Source: Methanospirillum stamsii
Lineage (GTDB): Archaea; Halobacteriota; Methanomicrobia; Methanomicrobiales; Methanospirillaceae
Length of the DNA: 64,000 nt
Direction: 5' to 3'
Assembly (NCBI RefSeq): GCF_003173335.1
Contig: NZ_QGMZ01000038.1
Coordinates: 1-64,000, forward strand
The translations under genes and the position numbers were made by a program. Positions 1 to 8,267 of this stretch are shown piece by piece; position 1 is the first letter of the stretch, and each line of letters opens with the position of its first letter. The notes under the pieces were generated by a model. It was given only the letters and a program-made list of their open reading frames with translations, did no database searches and was not told where the DNA came from.

Positions 1-10
1 TTAATGTGCA

Positions 11-34
11 TGTAAGTTATAATTATAACTTACA
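11..34. repeat. Perfect 24-bp palindrome
   Basis: The sequence reads identically on both strands from 11 to 34, with arms beginning TGTAAGTTATAA. It lies in the A+T-rich non-coding left edge, downstream of the thioredoxin gene. It could be a terminator hairpin or a dyad operator for a gene to the left of the window. The remainder of 1-147 shows no gene. Confidence 0.7.
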
Positions 35-147
35 ATTAGATAAGCCTTTCGCTTGAAAATTGCGAATCGTTTAAAAAATAGAGAATTCTAAACTAATTTT
101 TTCAGATCACGCTATGCAAAATGAGATATAAATTCATAAATTCAGGT

Positions 148-555
148 TTATGAAAACCCGTATAAAGATCGTATTACTGATTCAAGTTGTTCCTTCGGAA
201 GTGCTCCGGAAAGAGTATGGATAACAGCCCCGTTCTTATAGAAAAAAAGGGAGGGTATTGCAGATATTCCATATTGATATGCAATCTGTTGATTTTCATC
301 AGTGTTGCACTTTGCAAACCATATCCCTTGGGAAAATATGTGCGCAAGTTCTTCAATTACCGGGGTCAGCATTCTGCATGGTCCACACCATGGTGCCCAG
401 AAATCAATGACTAAATTTGGATGTTCCCTGATAATACGGTCATAATTTTCCTGGTTAATGGTGATAATCCCAGCATGCCCTGATTGTGAAACCAATATGC
501 GCTGTTTGATCTCCTCCATTCTTTTCGCTCGTATATGTTCAAGTTCATCATCCAT
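148..555 (-). CDS. Thioredoxin with N-terminal helical extension
   Basis: A thiol-disulfide reductant of the cytoplasm. The protein has about 135 residues from the ATG at 555, with the active site WCGPC (Cys57, Cys60) and the later conserved IPSL segment holding the cis-proline. About 35 charged residues (beginning MDDELEHIRAKRMEEIKQR) precede the thioredoxin fold, longer than in minimal thioredoxins. An upstream in-frame ATG at 594 exists, but a TATA-like box at about 609-617 would start transcription near 586, inside that extension, so 555 is preferred. It is transcribed away from the tRNA-Met gene. No reductase gene lies nearby, so the electron donor cannot be inferred. Confidence 0.9.
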   Translation of the reverse strand: MDDELEHIRAKRMEEIKQRILVSQSGHAGIITINQENYDRIIREHPNLVIDFWAPWCGPCRMLTPVIEELAHIFSQGIWFAKCNTDENQQIAYQYGISAIPSLFFYKNGAVIHTLSGALPKEQLESVIRSLYGFS

Positions 556-608
556 ACCGGATGTTTTGTTCAAGTTATGGATAAGAATTCTCATCGAAAA
601 AACAAAAG

Positions 609-617
609 TTATATATG
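609..617. promoter_or_regulatory. TATA box shared by trx and tRNA-Met
   Basis: TTATATATG reads as a TATA element on both strands. Its centre is about 35 bases before the tRNA-Met 5' end and about 58 bases before the thioredoxin ATG at 555. Both distances suit archaeal transcription starting roughly 25 bases downstream of the TATA centre. Confidence 0.5.
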
Positions 618-647
618 CTCATCAGTCAGACATTCATATCCACTTTC

Positions 648-722
648 AGCGAGGTGGGGTAGTCAGGATATCCCGACGGGCTCATAACCCGTAGACCGAT
701 GGTTCAAATCCATCCCTCGCTA
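648..722 (+). tRNA. Initiator tRNA-Met (CAT)
   Basis: A full cloverleaf can be drawn. The acceptor arm AGCGAGG pairs with CCTCGCT, the anticodon loop is CTCATAA, and the T arm contains GGTTCAAATCC. The first pair A1-U72 and three consecutive G-C pairs in the anticodon stem (GGG/CCC) are the archaeal initiator hallmarks, so this is the start tRNA rather than an elongator. The CCA end is not encoded. Confidence 0.93.
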
Positions 723-741
723 TACTTTTTTCAGGGTTTTC

Positions 742-2973
742 ATGAATTCTGATAATCAATCTGTTATTTCTGATTATCTTTTAAAAACTCTTGGAATCCA
801 TAATGACCCATACACAATAAAAAAGGCGGCTTTTACTATTTCTATCCATGAAAATTCGGTTTTCATGGATCTGATAACTCTTTCCTCCATGCACCAAATT
901 CTGATATGGACGGTAAGTGACCAGATAATAGAAGATACTCTCGTGAGAGAAAGACTAGAGTTTTATCTTCACGCAACCGGGGCTATCTGTGGTGTTATCT
1001 GCTCTGAATCAACAAAAATTCAGATAATTAACACACCAATAAGACCAGGATGGAGAAGTGAGATAATTCCGGTCCAGGAGATAATCTCTGATACAGTTAT
1101 CATAGAGCACCCTGTTTTTTCTGAAGTTCTTGATCAATACCTGGATACAATTTGGAAAACAGTATCACGGGTTTATTTCCAGTCATATGGTGAGAATGAA
1201 AAAAAATTGCGAAGACTTGCCATTCTCTCTGCCGTATTAGAGATCCTCTTACGAAGAATAGGCGGAAAAATAACCAGTGATTCAGATGATATCTTAGAAA
1301 ATTCCTTATTTTTTTATCTGGTTCAATTTGGTTCAACCATTCCTTATTATTCTCAACAACAGGTGAATACCTCAGTCTTTGACAAGGAAGTACGAAGGAA
1401 AATGATTCAATCTGGTTTATCTCTCCCTATTCCACAAAGACTTGCAATACCCTGTATTGATCCTATCCTGCTGGTCAGGGGAATCCACCGCCTCCTATCT
1501 CGAATTAAAACCAAAGAAAATAAAAAAAAGATAGAAAAGGTATCGGACTGCGATCCTGATTCTTATCTCTTATCTCCGGTTTTTTCTTCAATATTTCATG
1601 ACATTATCAGCAGGAATCCATCAATTGATGCAATTTTCGACCCATTTTCAGGTAGAGGAGAGATTGTCCTTCTGTTTGCCAGATTTTTAGGGCTAAAATG
1701 TAATGAATTGAATAAAAGACTAAAAAATCTCTCATCTGCAGTTTATTGTTCGGATAACTCAATATCATCGATTCTTATAACCAGATTCGGACTGGCCCTT
1801 ACCATCATCGGGGGAGATTTTTCCACTCCGGAGCTGGTAAAACCGGCTCACAATGAGAGTATATCACAACTTATCAAACATACAAGAATTGGCTCTTGTT
1901 TTTTTTCTCCCGAAGTAACAGACGAATTTTTGTCTGAAAATGAAAAGAGAACTGCAGAATTAACCTACAGACCCCTTTTTACAGGATGGCCAGATATTCC
2001 ACCAAAAACTTCTGTCCTCGTGATAACTGCTCCATCGGGACATGTAGATCTGAAAATTCCTGAAATCAGGCAGTTTCTCTGCAAAAAATACAATTCGTAC
2101 TCAACAGAACCTTCTTTTTCTACTATTGCTGCTGAAAACATCCTTTTGACCATACCATACCCGGCATTTATCTTTATCCGGAGAACATGGTTGTCTGAAA
2201 GCACTTCAGAACCTTTCCGTAGATGGGTGAGAAAAAACAGAATAAGCAAAATCGTTATTGATGACAGTACAAAGAATCCAAATGACGAATTATGGACATG
2301 CCTGATCGCTGATTCCATATCACCTGATATAGAAATCATCCGGACCAACAAAAACGGGAAAACAAAATCATTCAGGATTGAAAAGAGAGAACTCTCTCTA
2401 CATGGCGGATGGAGCCTTACAGATCCTTCTTCTTCATTAATTCTTGATTTAATCAGGGATGATTCAATACCACTATCTGAATACTGTCTTGGTGCTTTGT
2501 ATCTTCATGATGAAATCAAAGAGTTTTTTGAGGATGATTTCTGGATCTCCTGTATTGCAAGAGAAGATGTTCTTATAATTAAGTCAGGCAATAAACCAGA
2601 CCCTGAATCAGCAATCATCATGAAAGGAACTGATAATTTTCTAGAGGGAGTTCTAACCTCCTCGGTTCTTCAGTATTACTGGAAACATACCCAGGATGTG
2701 GGAGATGGTAAAAATCCCCCAGTTGCTATTTCATTACTCCCGATATGCCGTCCTGACTGGTATGACGAGGAAGAACAGACCCTCGTTCATGAAATAAGCA
2801 ATTGTATGAAGAAACGATCATTTCTTTTGCAAAAACTGAAATATTCACAATCTTACCATGACACCCTTCGAATCCAGAAAAAAATTACCGATTTAGAGAG
2901 GAATCGCGATAAAATGGTAAGTATACTCTATAAAATTCCGGAGAACATTTCATTGAAATACCTCATTTACTGA
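742..2973 (+). CDS. Degenerate N6-adenine DNA methyltransferase-like protein
   Basis: A 743-residue protein resembling type I/IIG restriction-modification methylases. Near residues 75-95 it has a segment like the N-terminal part of such enzymes (FYLHATGAICGVI). At about residue 300 it has a SAM-binding motif I (DPFSGRG). Around residues 425-520 it has the methylase core pattern, followed by a C-terminal part with a closing coiled-coil-like stretch. The catalytic NPPY motif IV is not recognisable: the expected position reads TAPSG (residues 429-433), so activity is doubtful. The gene starts 19 bases after tRNA-Met, has no clear ribosome-binding site and looks more A+T-rich than its neighbours. 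No specificity or endonuclease gene accompanies it. It may be a pseudo-methylase or a solitary defence relic. Confidence 0.6.
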   Translation: MNSDNQSVISDYLLKTLGIHNDPYTIKKAAFTISIHENSVFMDLITLSSMHQILIWTVSDQIIEDTLVRERLEFYLHATGAICGVICSESTKIQIINTPIRPGWRSEIIPVQEIISDTVIIEHPVFSEVLDQYLDTIWKTVSRVYFQSYGENEKKLRRLAILSAVLEILLRRIGGKITSDSDDILENSLFFYLVQFGSTIPYYSQQQVNTSVFDKEVRRKMIQSGLSLPIPQRLAIPCIDPILLVRGIHRLLSRIKTKENKKKIEKVSDCDPDSYLLSPVFSSIFHDIISRNPSIDAIFDPFSGRGEIVLLFARFLGLKCNELNKRLKNLSSAVYCSDNSISSILITRFGLALTIIGGDFSTPELVKPAHNESISQLIKHTRIGSCFFSPEVTDEFLSENEKRTAELTYRPLFTGWPDIPPKTSVLVITAPSGHVDLKIPEIRQFLCKKYNSYSTEPSFSTIAAENILLTIPYPAFIFIRRTWLSESTSEPFRRWVRKNRISKIVIDDSTKNPNDELWTCLIADSISPDIEIIRTNKNGKTKSFRIEKRELSLHGGWSLTDPSSSLILDLIRDDSIPLSEYCLGALYLHDEIKEFFEDDFWISCIAREDVLIIKSGNKPDPESAIIMKGTDNFLEGVLTSSVLQYYWKHTQDVGDGKNPPVAISLLPICRPDWYDEEEQTLVHEISNCMKKRSFLLQKLKYSQSYHDTLRIQKKITDLERNRDKMVSILYKIPENISLKYLIY

Positions 2974-3017
2974 AGGAAAGAATTCATTTCCTTGCAGGTT
3001 GATCAAAGTGAAGTGAT

Positions 3018-4394
3018 ATGATAATCAGGCAGTTTTTCATCCCTGGTCTTGCACATAATTCGTACCTTCTTGGCGGAATATCATCCTGTTTTATAATCGA
3101 TCCTGCCAGGGACCCGGAACCGTACCTTCGTGCTGCAGAAGAGGAAAATTTCAAGATAACCGGCATTCTTGAGACACACCTCCATGCCGATTTCATCTCT
3201 GGTCATCTTGACCTTCATGAACTGACAAATGCCCCAATTTATGCCCCTAAATCGGGAAACTGTACCTTTCTTCATACACCAGTTCAGGAGGGAAACAAAA
3301 TCACTCTTGATGACTGCTCCATCAATGTTTTGGAAACTCCTGGTCATACCCCTGAACATGTGAGTTACACGGTCACGCACCTTAGCAGAGGAGATGAACC
3401 GGTTGCTCTCTTTTCCGGAGATACTCTCTTTGTTGGTGATGTCGGAAGACCTGACCTCTTTCCTGGTCGTGCACGGGAACTGGCATCAGCCTTATATACA
3501 TCTCTTCACGAGAAAATTCTGAAACTTCCGGATTTTTGTGAGGTATATCCGGCCCATGGCGCCGGATCATTTTGTGGAAGATCATTATCCTCAAAGAGAT
3601 CAACCACTATCGGCTATGAGCGGAGATATAACTCCGCGCTTCATATTCCGGACTGTGAATCGTTTGTCAGGGAACTGACAGAAAATATGCCTCCATCCCC
3701 TGACCACTTCCGCAGATGTTCGGACATTAACCGGAAAGGGCCCGTATTATTATCAGAACTTCCAAAAATTCGTGAATTAAGTCCCCGGAAAGTCCGGGAG
3801 ATACTAAATGAGGATACCTGTGATATCCTGGATATCCGAAGATATGATGCCTTCGGGTCCGCACACATTTCCAACAGTTTAAACATCGATGGTGAAGTGA
3901 ATTTTTCCACATTTGCCGGCTGGATTGTCCCACCTGACCGTGATATTGTAATATCAGCTCACAAACCAGAGGATATCCCCGAAATCATAACAAAACTCCG
4001 GAGAGTGGGTCTTGACAGAACAATAGGGTACATTCAGGGAGGAATTTTCGCCTGGGCTCTGGCTGGGTATGACCTGAATCATGTGCGCACAATATCAGTC
4101 CATGAATTGGACCGGCTCATATCAGAAAATGATAAACTCCAGATCCTTGATGTCAGAACTCCAGGAGAATTTTCAGGATCTCATATTAAAGGGTCTGTCA
4201 ATATCCATTGGCCGGATCTCAGGATACGACATAATGAACTTAGAAAACAGGATCTTCTTGCGGTTATGTGCGGAACAGGTTCCCGATCAGGAATCGCCTG
4301 CAGCATCCTGAAAAGAAATGGTTTTTCAAATATCCTGAATGTTGCCGGAGGATATACCGGGTGGGTTGCAGCCGGACTTGAAAAGAAAAATTAA
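3018..4394 (+). CDS. CstB-like MBL hydrolase fused to two rhodanese domains
   Basis: A 458-residue protein in three parts. Residues 1-240 are a metallo-beta-lactamase fold with the metal motif THLHADFISGH (His54, His56, Asp58, His63). Residues about 255-350 are a rhodanese-like domain without an active-site Cys. Residues about 360-455 are a second rhodanese with a Cys loop, CGTGSR (Cys418). This order matches the CstB family, in which persulfide is oxidised by the MBL domain and sulfur is transferred by the rhodanese. The known reaction uses oxygen, which is odd in a strict anaerobe, so the role here may be persulfide handling or oxygen-stress repair. It begins 44 bases after the methylase-like gene and may be co-transcribed with it. 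Confidence 0.85.
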   Translation: MIIRQFFIPGLAHNSYLLGGISSCFIIDPARDPEPYLRAAEEENFKITGILETHLHADFISGHLDLHELTNAPIYAPKSGNCTFLHTPVQEGNKITLDDCSINVLETPGHTPEHVSYTVTHLSRGDEPVALFSGDTLFVGDVGRPDLFPGRARELASALYTSLHEKILKLPDFCEVYPAHGAGSFCGRSLSSKRSTTIGYERRYNSALHIPDCESFVRELTENMPPSPDHFRRCSDINRKGPVLLSELPKIRELSPRKVREILNEDTCDILDIRRYDAFGSAHISNSLNIDGEVNFSTFAGWIVPPDRDIVISAHKPEDIPEIITKLRRVGLDRTIGYIQGGIFAWALAGYDLNHVRTISVHELDRLISENDKLQILDVRTPGEFSGSHIKGSVNIHWPDLRIRHNELRKQDLLAVMCGTGSRSGIACSILKRNGFSNILNVAGGYTGWVAAGLEKKN

Positions 4395-4425
4395 CCATCT
4401 CTTGTTCTTGATGAATTTATCAATT

Positions 4426-4445
4426 ATCCAGTTTTTCTTTTTTAT
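4426..4445 (+). terminator. T-rich terminator after the MBL-rhodanese gene
   Basis: A pyrimidine tract (tttttcttttttat) lies about 35 bases after the stop codon at 4394. It precedes the oppositely oriented tRNA-His gene. T-tracts of this kind terminate archaeal transcripts. Confidence 0.4.
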
Positions 4446-4520
4446 CTTCAGAAAAGATAACAAATGTTATGAGAAAAACAGTGAACCCTGTCAGATAAAA
4501 AGTAAAAACCTAATTTTTCA

Positions 4521-4592
4521 GGCCTGGACCGGGAATTGAACCCAGATCGAGGGAACCACAATCCCTTAGGATAGCCATTACCCCACCCAGGC
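4521..4592 (-). tRNA. tRNA-His (GTG)
   Basis: On the minus strand GCCTGGG pairs with TCCAGGC, the anticodon loop is TTGTGGT with anticodon GTG, and the T arm reads GGGTTCAATTCCC. The discriminator base is C, as expected for histidine tRNA. The extra 5' G at position -1 is not encoded (the base there is T), so it would be added after transcription. Confidence 0.93.
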
Positions 4593-4652
4593 AGGTTGCA
4601 CCATATATGTTACACAAACTATCACTTGAATGTATCCACTCACTCTAGCCCT

Positions 4653-4661
4653 GATATAAAC
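4653..4661 (-). promoter_or_regulatory. TATA box for tRNA-His
   Basis: On the minus strand the sequence is GTTTATATC, close to the archaeal TATA consensus. It predicts a start near 4630, giving a 5' leader of about 40 bases before the tRNA. The rest of 4593-4819, which precedes the aIF5B gene, shows no gene. Confidence 0.5.
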
Positions 4662-4846
4662 TATCCAGTCATTCGATCATCACATCATCAGAGTAGATGA
4701 TAGCGATATCCCCATCTTTGTTGTGAATGATTATTAGCCGTGACCGCTGATGTATACCACATTATCAGATCCAATCCCCGGTAGGATTTCTCCTGTTTTC
4801 TAATATTTCCGGGACTGGATTGCAAAATACATGCGGTGGTGCAAAG

Positions 4847-6661
4847 GTGGGTAAAAAGGCAGTAAAAACAAGTAAAAAAGGAGGAGAGACACCCCATATC
4901 AGAACTCCCATTGTCTGCGTACTTGGACATGTGGATCATGGAAAAACATCTCTGCTCGACCGCATTCGTGGTTCTTCTGTTGTGTCAGGTGAGGCAGGGG
5001 CAATCACCCAGCACATAGGTGCTACCATTGTTCCAATTGATTCGATAACGAGTATGAGCGGAGCAATGAAAAACCTGAATGTCAGCATTCCAGGTCTTCT
5101 TTTTATTGACACTCCCGGACACCATGCTTTCACGACCCTGCGGGCAAGGGGTGGGGCTCTTGCTGATATGGCCATTGTTGTTGTTGACATTACAGAAGGT
5201 TTTCAACCACAGACAATAGAAGCCATTCAGATTCTTCGAAATTGTAAAACTCCTTTTGTTGTCGCGGCAACGAAACTGGACCGGATCCCGGGATGGAGAA
5301 AAACAGAAAAATCTCCATTTCTGAAAAGTTTTGCAGGACAAAATGAACGGGTAATACTTCTTGTTGAGACGAAGGTATATGATATCGTTGCAACTCTTGC
5401 AGAACATGGATTTTCATCCGAGAGATTTGACAGAGTTACAGATTTTGCAAGGAATCTCGCCATAGTTCCGGTTAGTGCCCACACCGGAGAAGGAATATCA
5501 GATCTTCTAATGGTTCTCATCGGCCTTTCCCAACGATACATGGAAGAATCCCTTGCCCTCACCGTTGACGGACCTGGTTCAGGAACGGTCCTTGAAGTAA
5601 AAGAGGAGAAGGGCCTGGGTGCTACGATTGATGTCATCCTTTTTGACGGGACTATCTGTGTTGGAGATGAAATTGCAATTGCAACAACCACCGGAGTTCA
5701 GACAACGAAAGTCAGATCTCTGCTCCAGCCAAGACCGATGAAAGAGATATTAATTGAAGACCGATTTTTACGGGTAAAAGAGGTCGCAGCTGCTGCCGGA
5801 GTAAAGGTAAGTGCTCCGGGTCTTGACCAGGTTATTGCAGGTTCACCTATCAAGGTCATAGGAGATGACCCTGAAGAGATTAAGACCAGTATTGCTCGGG
5901 AGATGACAGAAATAAATGTCACACTCTCCCCGGAAGGTCTTATCATTAAGGCAGATACCATCGGTGCACTCGAAGCACTGTGTAAGGAACTAACCGCGCA
6001 TGAAATCCCGGTAATGAGAGCAGAAGTGGGACAGGTCAGCAGGCATGATGTTATCGAGGCCGAAACCATTAAAAATCCCCTTTATCGGGTTTTAATGGCA
6101 TTTAACACTCCGGTACTTCCTGACGCACAGGACCTGCTTCATGAACCTTCGTATGCTGAAATGGTTCAGTTCTTCACTGGAAATGTTATTTACCATATTC
6201 TTGAGGATTATCTTGAATGGAGAAACAATCTCAAGAGAGATATGGACCAGAAACGGTTTGAAAAGATTATTTTCCCGGCAAAAATTGTTATTCTGCCAGG
6301 ATGTGTATTCAGACAGAATAACCCGGCAGTTGTCGGGGTCAGAATATTATCCGGAACACTGCGTACCGGTGTTAATCTTATTAGAAGGGACGGAAAAAAA
6401 GCAGGAAGCCTGAAATCAATGCAACTTCGAAAGGAGAATATCCAGGAAGCCCACGCTGGAGATGAGGTTGCAATTTCTATTGAAGGTGCAACAGTTGGAA
6501 GACAATTTGACGTTGAAGATGAACTTATCGTGGGAATTCCTGAACGGCACGTTAAAGTGCTGGAAACCGAGATGCTCTCTCATTTAAGTGAAGATGCAAA
6601 GGAAGTCCTTGAAGAATACACCAGACTGTTTCGACGTGAAAACCCCTTCTGGGGAAAGTAG
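4847..6661 (+). CDS. infB: Translation initiation factor aIF5B (IF-2 family)
   Basis: A GTPase that promotes ribosomal subunit joining. The G1 motif GHVDHGKTSLL, G3 DTPGHH and G4 TKLD are all visible in the N-terminal third. Beta-barrel domains II to IV follow, ending at about 600 residues, the normal archaeal length. The start is uncertain. A GTG at 4847 follows a GGTGGT ribosome-binding site at about 4832-4837, whereas a TTG at 4820 lacks one, so GTG is chosen; no ATG is available upstream of the G1 motif. No intein is seen in the G domain. S6e follows 127 bases downstream on the same strand. Confidence 0.93.
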   Translation: MGKKAVKTSKKGGETPHIRTPIVCVLGHVDHGKTSLLDRIRGSSVVSGEAGAITQHIGATIVPIDSITSMSGAMKNLNVSIPGLLFIDTPGHHAFTTLRARGGALADMAIVVVDITEGFQPQTIEAIQILRNCKTPFVVAATKLDRIPGWRKTEKSPFLKSFAGQNERVILLVETKVYDIVATLAEHGFSSERFDRVTDFARNLAIVPVSAHTGEGISDLLMVLIGLSQRYMEESLALTVDGPGSGTVLEVKEEKGLGATIDVILFDGTICVGDEIAIATTTGVQTTKVRSLLQPRPMKEILIEDRFLRVKEVAAAAGVKVSAPGLDQVIAGSPIKVIGDDPEEIKTSIAREMTEINVTLSPEGLIIKADTIGALEALCKELTAHEIPVMRAEVGQVSRHDVIEAETIKNPLYRVLMAFNTPVLPDAQDLLHEPSYAEMVQFFTGNVIYHILEDYLEWRNNLKRDMDQKRFEKIIFPAKIVILPGCVFRQNNPAVVGVRILSGTLRTGVNLIRRDGKKAGSLKSMQLRKENIQEAHAGDEVAISIEGATVGRQFDVEDELIVGIPERHVKVLETEMLSHLSEDAKEVLEEYTRLFRRENPFWGK

Positions 6662-6736
6662 CATTAATAGGGTACCCCGCTAATATGTGTGGAGACTTCT
6701 CAGCTAAACCTGAGTGATGGGTTCATCGGATCGGAC

Positions 6737-6749
6737 GATATTTAAAAAC
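6737..6749 (+). promoter_or_regulatory. TATA box for rps6e
   Basis: GATATTTAAAAAC is an A+T-rich TATA-like element 40-50 bases before the S6e start. A GGTGA ribosome-binding site sits at 6778-6782. Hence S6e probably has its own promoter although it follows infB. Confidence 0.45.
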
Positions 6750-6788
6750 AGTAAGAAGCGATCGTTGAATTGAAATTGGTGAAAAAAT

Positions 6789-7196
6789 ATGGTAGATTTT
6801 AAAGTAGTTCTATCTGATCCTGCAACCGGAAAGGCATACAATATCGATGCCAGCGGTGCAGGTGCAGGAGCATTTATTGGAAAGCGTATCGGAGATGAAA
6901 TCGACGGATCAGGTCTTGGATTTGACGGGTACAAAATAAAAATTACCGGAGCCTCAGACCGTAATGGAACTCCGGCAAGAAAGACCCTTCCAATTGCTGG
7001 GAGACGTAAGGTCCTGATGGCAGGCGGGGTCGGATTCCACCCGGTAACTGATGGAGAGCGGAGAAGAAAAATGGTCCGTGGAGCAGAAATCACCCAGGAC
7101 TTTGTCCAGATAAATGTAATCGTCTCTAAAGCCGGTGCAAAAAGCCTTGCAGAATACTTTGCACCACCAGCGCAGGATGCTCCGGCTGCAGAATAA
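6789..7196 (+). CDS. rps6e: 30S ribosomal protein S6e
   Basis: A 135-residue small-subunit ribosomal protein. Recognisable S6e segments are VVLSDPATGKAY at the N terminus, GKRIGDEIDGSGLGFDGYK around residues 31-50, and the basic stretch GERRRKMVRG in the C-terminal half. The C-terminal tail is short, as in archaea, without the phosphorylated extension of eukaryotes. A GGTGA site precedes the ATG by six bases. It converges with the DUF2240 gene, ending five bases from it. Confidence 0.96.
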   Translation: MVDFKVVLSDPATGKAYNIDASGAGAGAFIGKRIGDEIDGSGLGFDGYKIKITGASDRNGTPARKTLPIAGRRKVLMAGGVGFHPVTDGERRRKMVRGAEITQDFVQINVIVSKAGAKSLAEYFAPPAQDAPAAE

Positions 7197-7201
7197 ATTT
7201 T

Positions 7202-7666
7202 TTACTCTTTTTTAAGAATTGCCTGTTTCAGGGATTGTAACAGGTCTAAAGCCTCTATCCCATCCTGTTTAGCGATGATGACCAGGGCAGCTTCCGGTTT
7301 CAGGTTTCCGTCAAATTCATCTTTCATGATCTCGTTCATTCGGGCAATGATTTCTTCAGGCTCCTTACCAGTGATGCTCGTGATACGACCAAGCAATTCC
7401 TCAAAGGGATCATGGGCATCAAAAAAAGAAGATGATGGTTTATATCCGATAGGAATCTGAACATCTGCAAGATCAAAGAGGGGATAATACATATCGTCAT
7501 CTATTCCCAGCAGGTTCTGTTCTATCCCCCGTTGAATCAGAAGATCCACCTCATCACGGGTCATCCACCGCCGGTCAAAAGCATAATAATAAATGAGTTC
7601 ACTTTTTCCCAGTTTTTGAACCCTGCTGTGGTAAAACGGTGCCGCTAATGCTGTTTTCAGAGTCAT
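7202..7666 (-). CDS. DUF2240 family archaeal protein
   Basis: About 154 residues from the ATG at 7666; homologues begin with a similar MTLKTALAAPFYH segment, so the longer open frame up to 7756 is not used. It matches, from memory of the family, an uncharacterised archaeal protein family (DUF2240). The N-terminal 60 residues look like a helical domain, followed by a proline-rich link and a C-terminal helical part. The last residues are lysine-rich. Function is unknown. It lies downstream of rps8e on the same strand with a 126-base gap containing a T-rich terminator. Confidence 0.75.
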   Translation of the reverse strand: MTLKTALAAPFYHSRVQKLGKSELIYYYAFDRRWMTRDEVDLLIQRGIEQNLLGIDDDMYYPLFDLADVQIPIGYKPSSSFFDAHDPFEELLGRITSITGKEPEEIIARMNEIMKDEFDGNLKPEAALVIIAKQDGIEALDLLQSLKQAILKKE

Positions 7667-7771
7667 GTCAGAATACCAGGAGTCGCCATTAGTGTGTAAC
7701 CTTAGGATAGAGAATAGTTTTCTTTTTATCTTAAACTGGAAGTTACAGGATGTCAATGAAAAATAATCAAA

Positions 7772-7790
7772 GTGAAAAAAACAGATAAAA
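7772..7790 (-). terminator. T-rich terminator after rps8e
   Basis: On the minus strand two T runs (tttttt, then ttttttt) follow within about 20 bases of the S8e stop. This probably separates the S8e transcript from the DUF2240 gene. Confidence 0.4.
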
Positions 7791-7792
7791 AA

Positions 7793-8170
7793 TTATTCAA
7801 TCAGGATAGCATTGATAACGCCATGCTGACCAGGTCTGCTGGTAATGCGTGCACGGCCCATCTCGGTCCTGATAATTGCACCACGAGTAAGGAGGTTACG
7901 CCGGACATAGTTCGGGTTTGCAGTGTTCTCCTCTACCGTCTCAATCTTAACTTTCTTTGTTTCACCGGTTTTCGTGTTGCTTATTACTGCAAACTCACAC
8001 CGAAGTGCCCGGACTTTATTATTTCCACCATAGGTTCTGGAAATTTTTCTCCGGTCTATACCAATATGGGTTTCAGCGGGTGCTGACCCAATTTCCCTGC
8101 GCTTTTTTCCACGGGACGGACAATACCTGCCCCCGGTGGATTTTCGAACAGAACGTCCATGCCATTGCAT
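7793..8170 (-). CDS. rps8e: 30S ribosomal protein S8e
   Basis: A 125-residue small-subunit ribosomal protein. The S8e signatures are the N-terminal MQWHGRSVRKSTGGR, the basic KKRREIG, and the C-terminal NLLTRGAIIRTEMGRARITSRPGQ. The start ATG follows a GAGGATGA ribosome-binding site. The leader between this gene and hypB contains two perfect inverted repeats (8193-8220 and 8224-8266). Upstream on the same strand is hypB, 97 bases away. Confidence 0.96.
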   Translation of the reverse strand: MQWHGRSVRKSTGGRYCPSRGKKRREIGSAPAETHIGIDRRKISRTYGGNNKVRALRCEFAVISNTKTGETKKVKIETVEENTANPNYVRRNLLTRGAIIRTEMGRARITSRPGQHGVINAILIE

Positions 8171-8192
8171 ATTATCTCATCCTCAAGTATCA

Positions 8193-8220
8193 TTTACCCG
8201 GAGTGGGAGAACCGGGTAAA
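8193..8220 (-). promoter_or_regulatory. Hairpin in rps8e leader
   Basis: A perfect 9-bp inverted repeat (8193-8201 with 8212-8220, arms TTTACCCGG and CCGGGTAAA) has a 10-base loop. It ends about 20 bases before the S8e start, where it could affect translation. Confidence 0.5.
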
Positions 8221-8223
8221 CCA

Positions 8224-8266
8224 CGGAGTCTTATACATGTCTCCCGCATCAGTATATAAGACTCCG
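8224..8266. repeat. 12-bp perfect inverted repeat between hypB and rps8e
   Basis: Arms 8224-8235 (CGGAGTCTTATA) and 8255-8266 pair completely across a 19-base loop. The left end of hypB is two bases away. On the minus strand the first arm met contains a TATA-like TTATATA, so the repeat may be a hypB terminator, an operator over the rps8e promoter, or both. Confidence 0.55.
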
Positions 8267-8267
8267 C

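Noticed and set aside
148-594. Thioredoxin start at 594
   Set aside because: The likely TATA box at 609-617 puts the transcript start inside that extension; the ATG at 555 fits better.
742-2973. Complete restriction-modification locus
   Set aside because: No specificity subunit or nuclease gene is nearby and the catalytic motif is missing.
4662-4760. C/D box guide RNA suggested by GTGATGA/CTGA-like boxes on the minus strand
   Set aside because: Box spacing and order do not give a convincing C-D'-C'-D arrangement.
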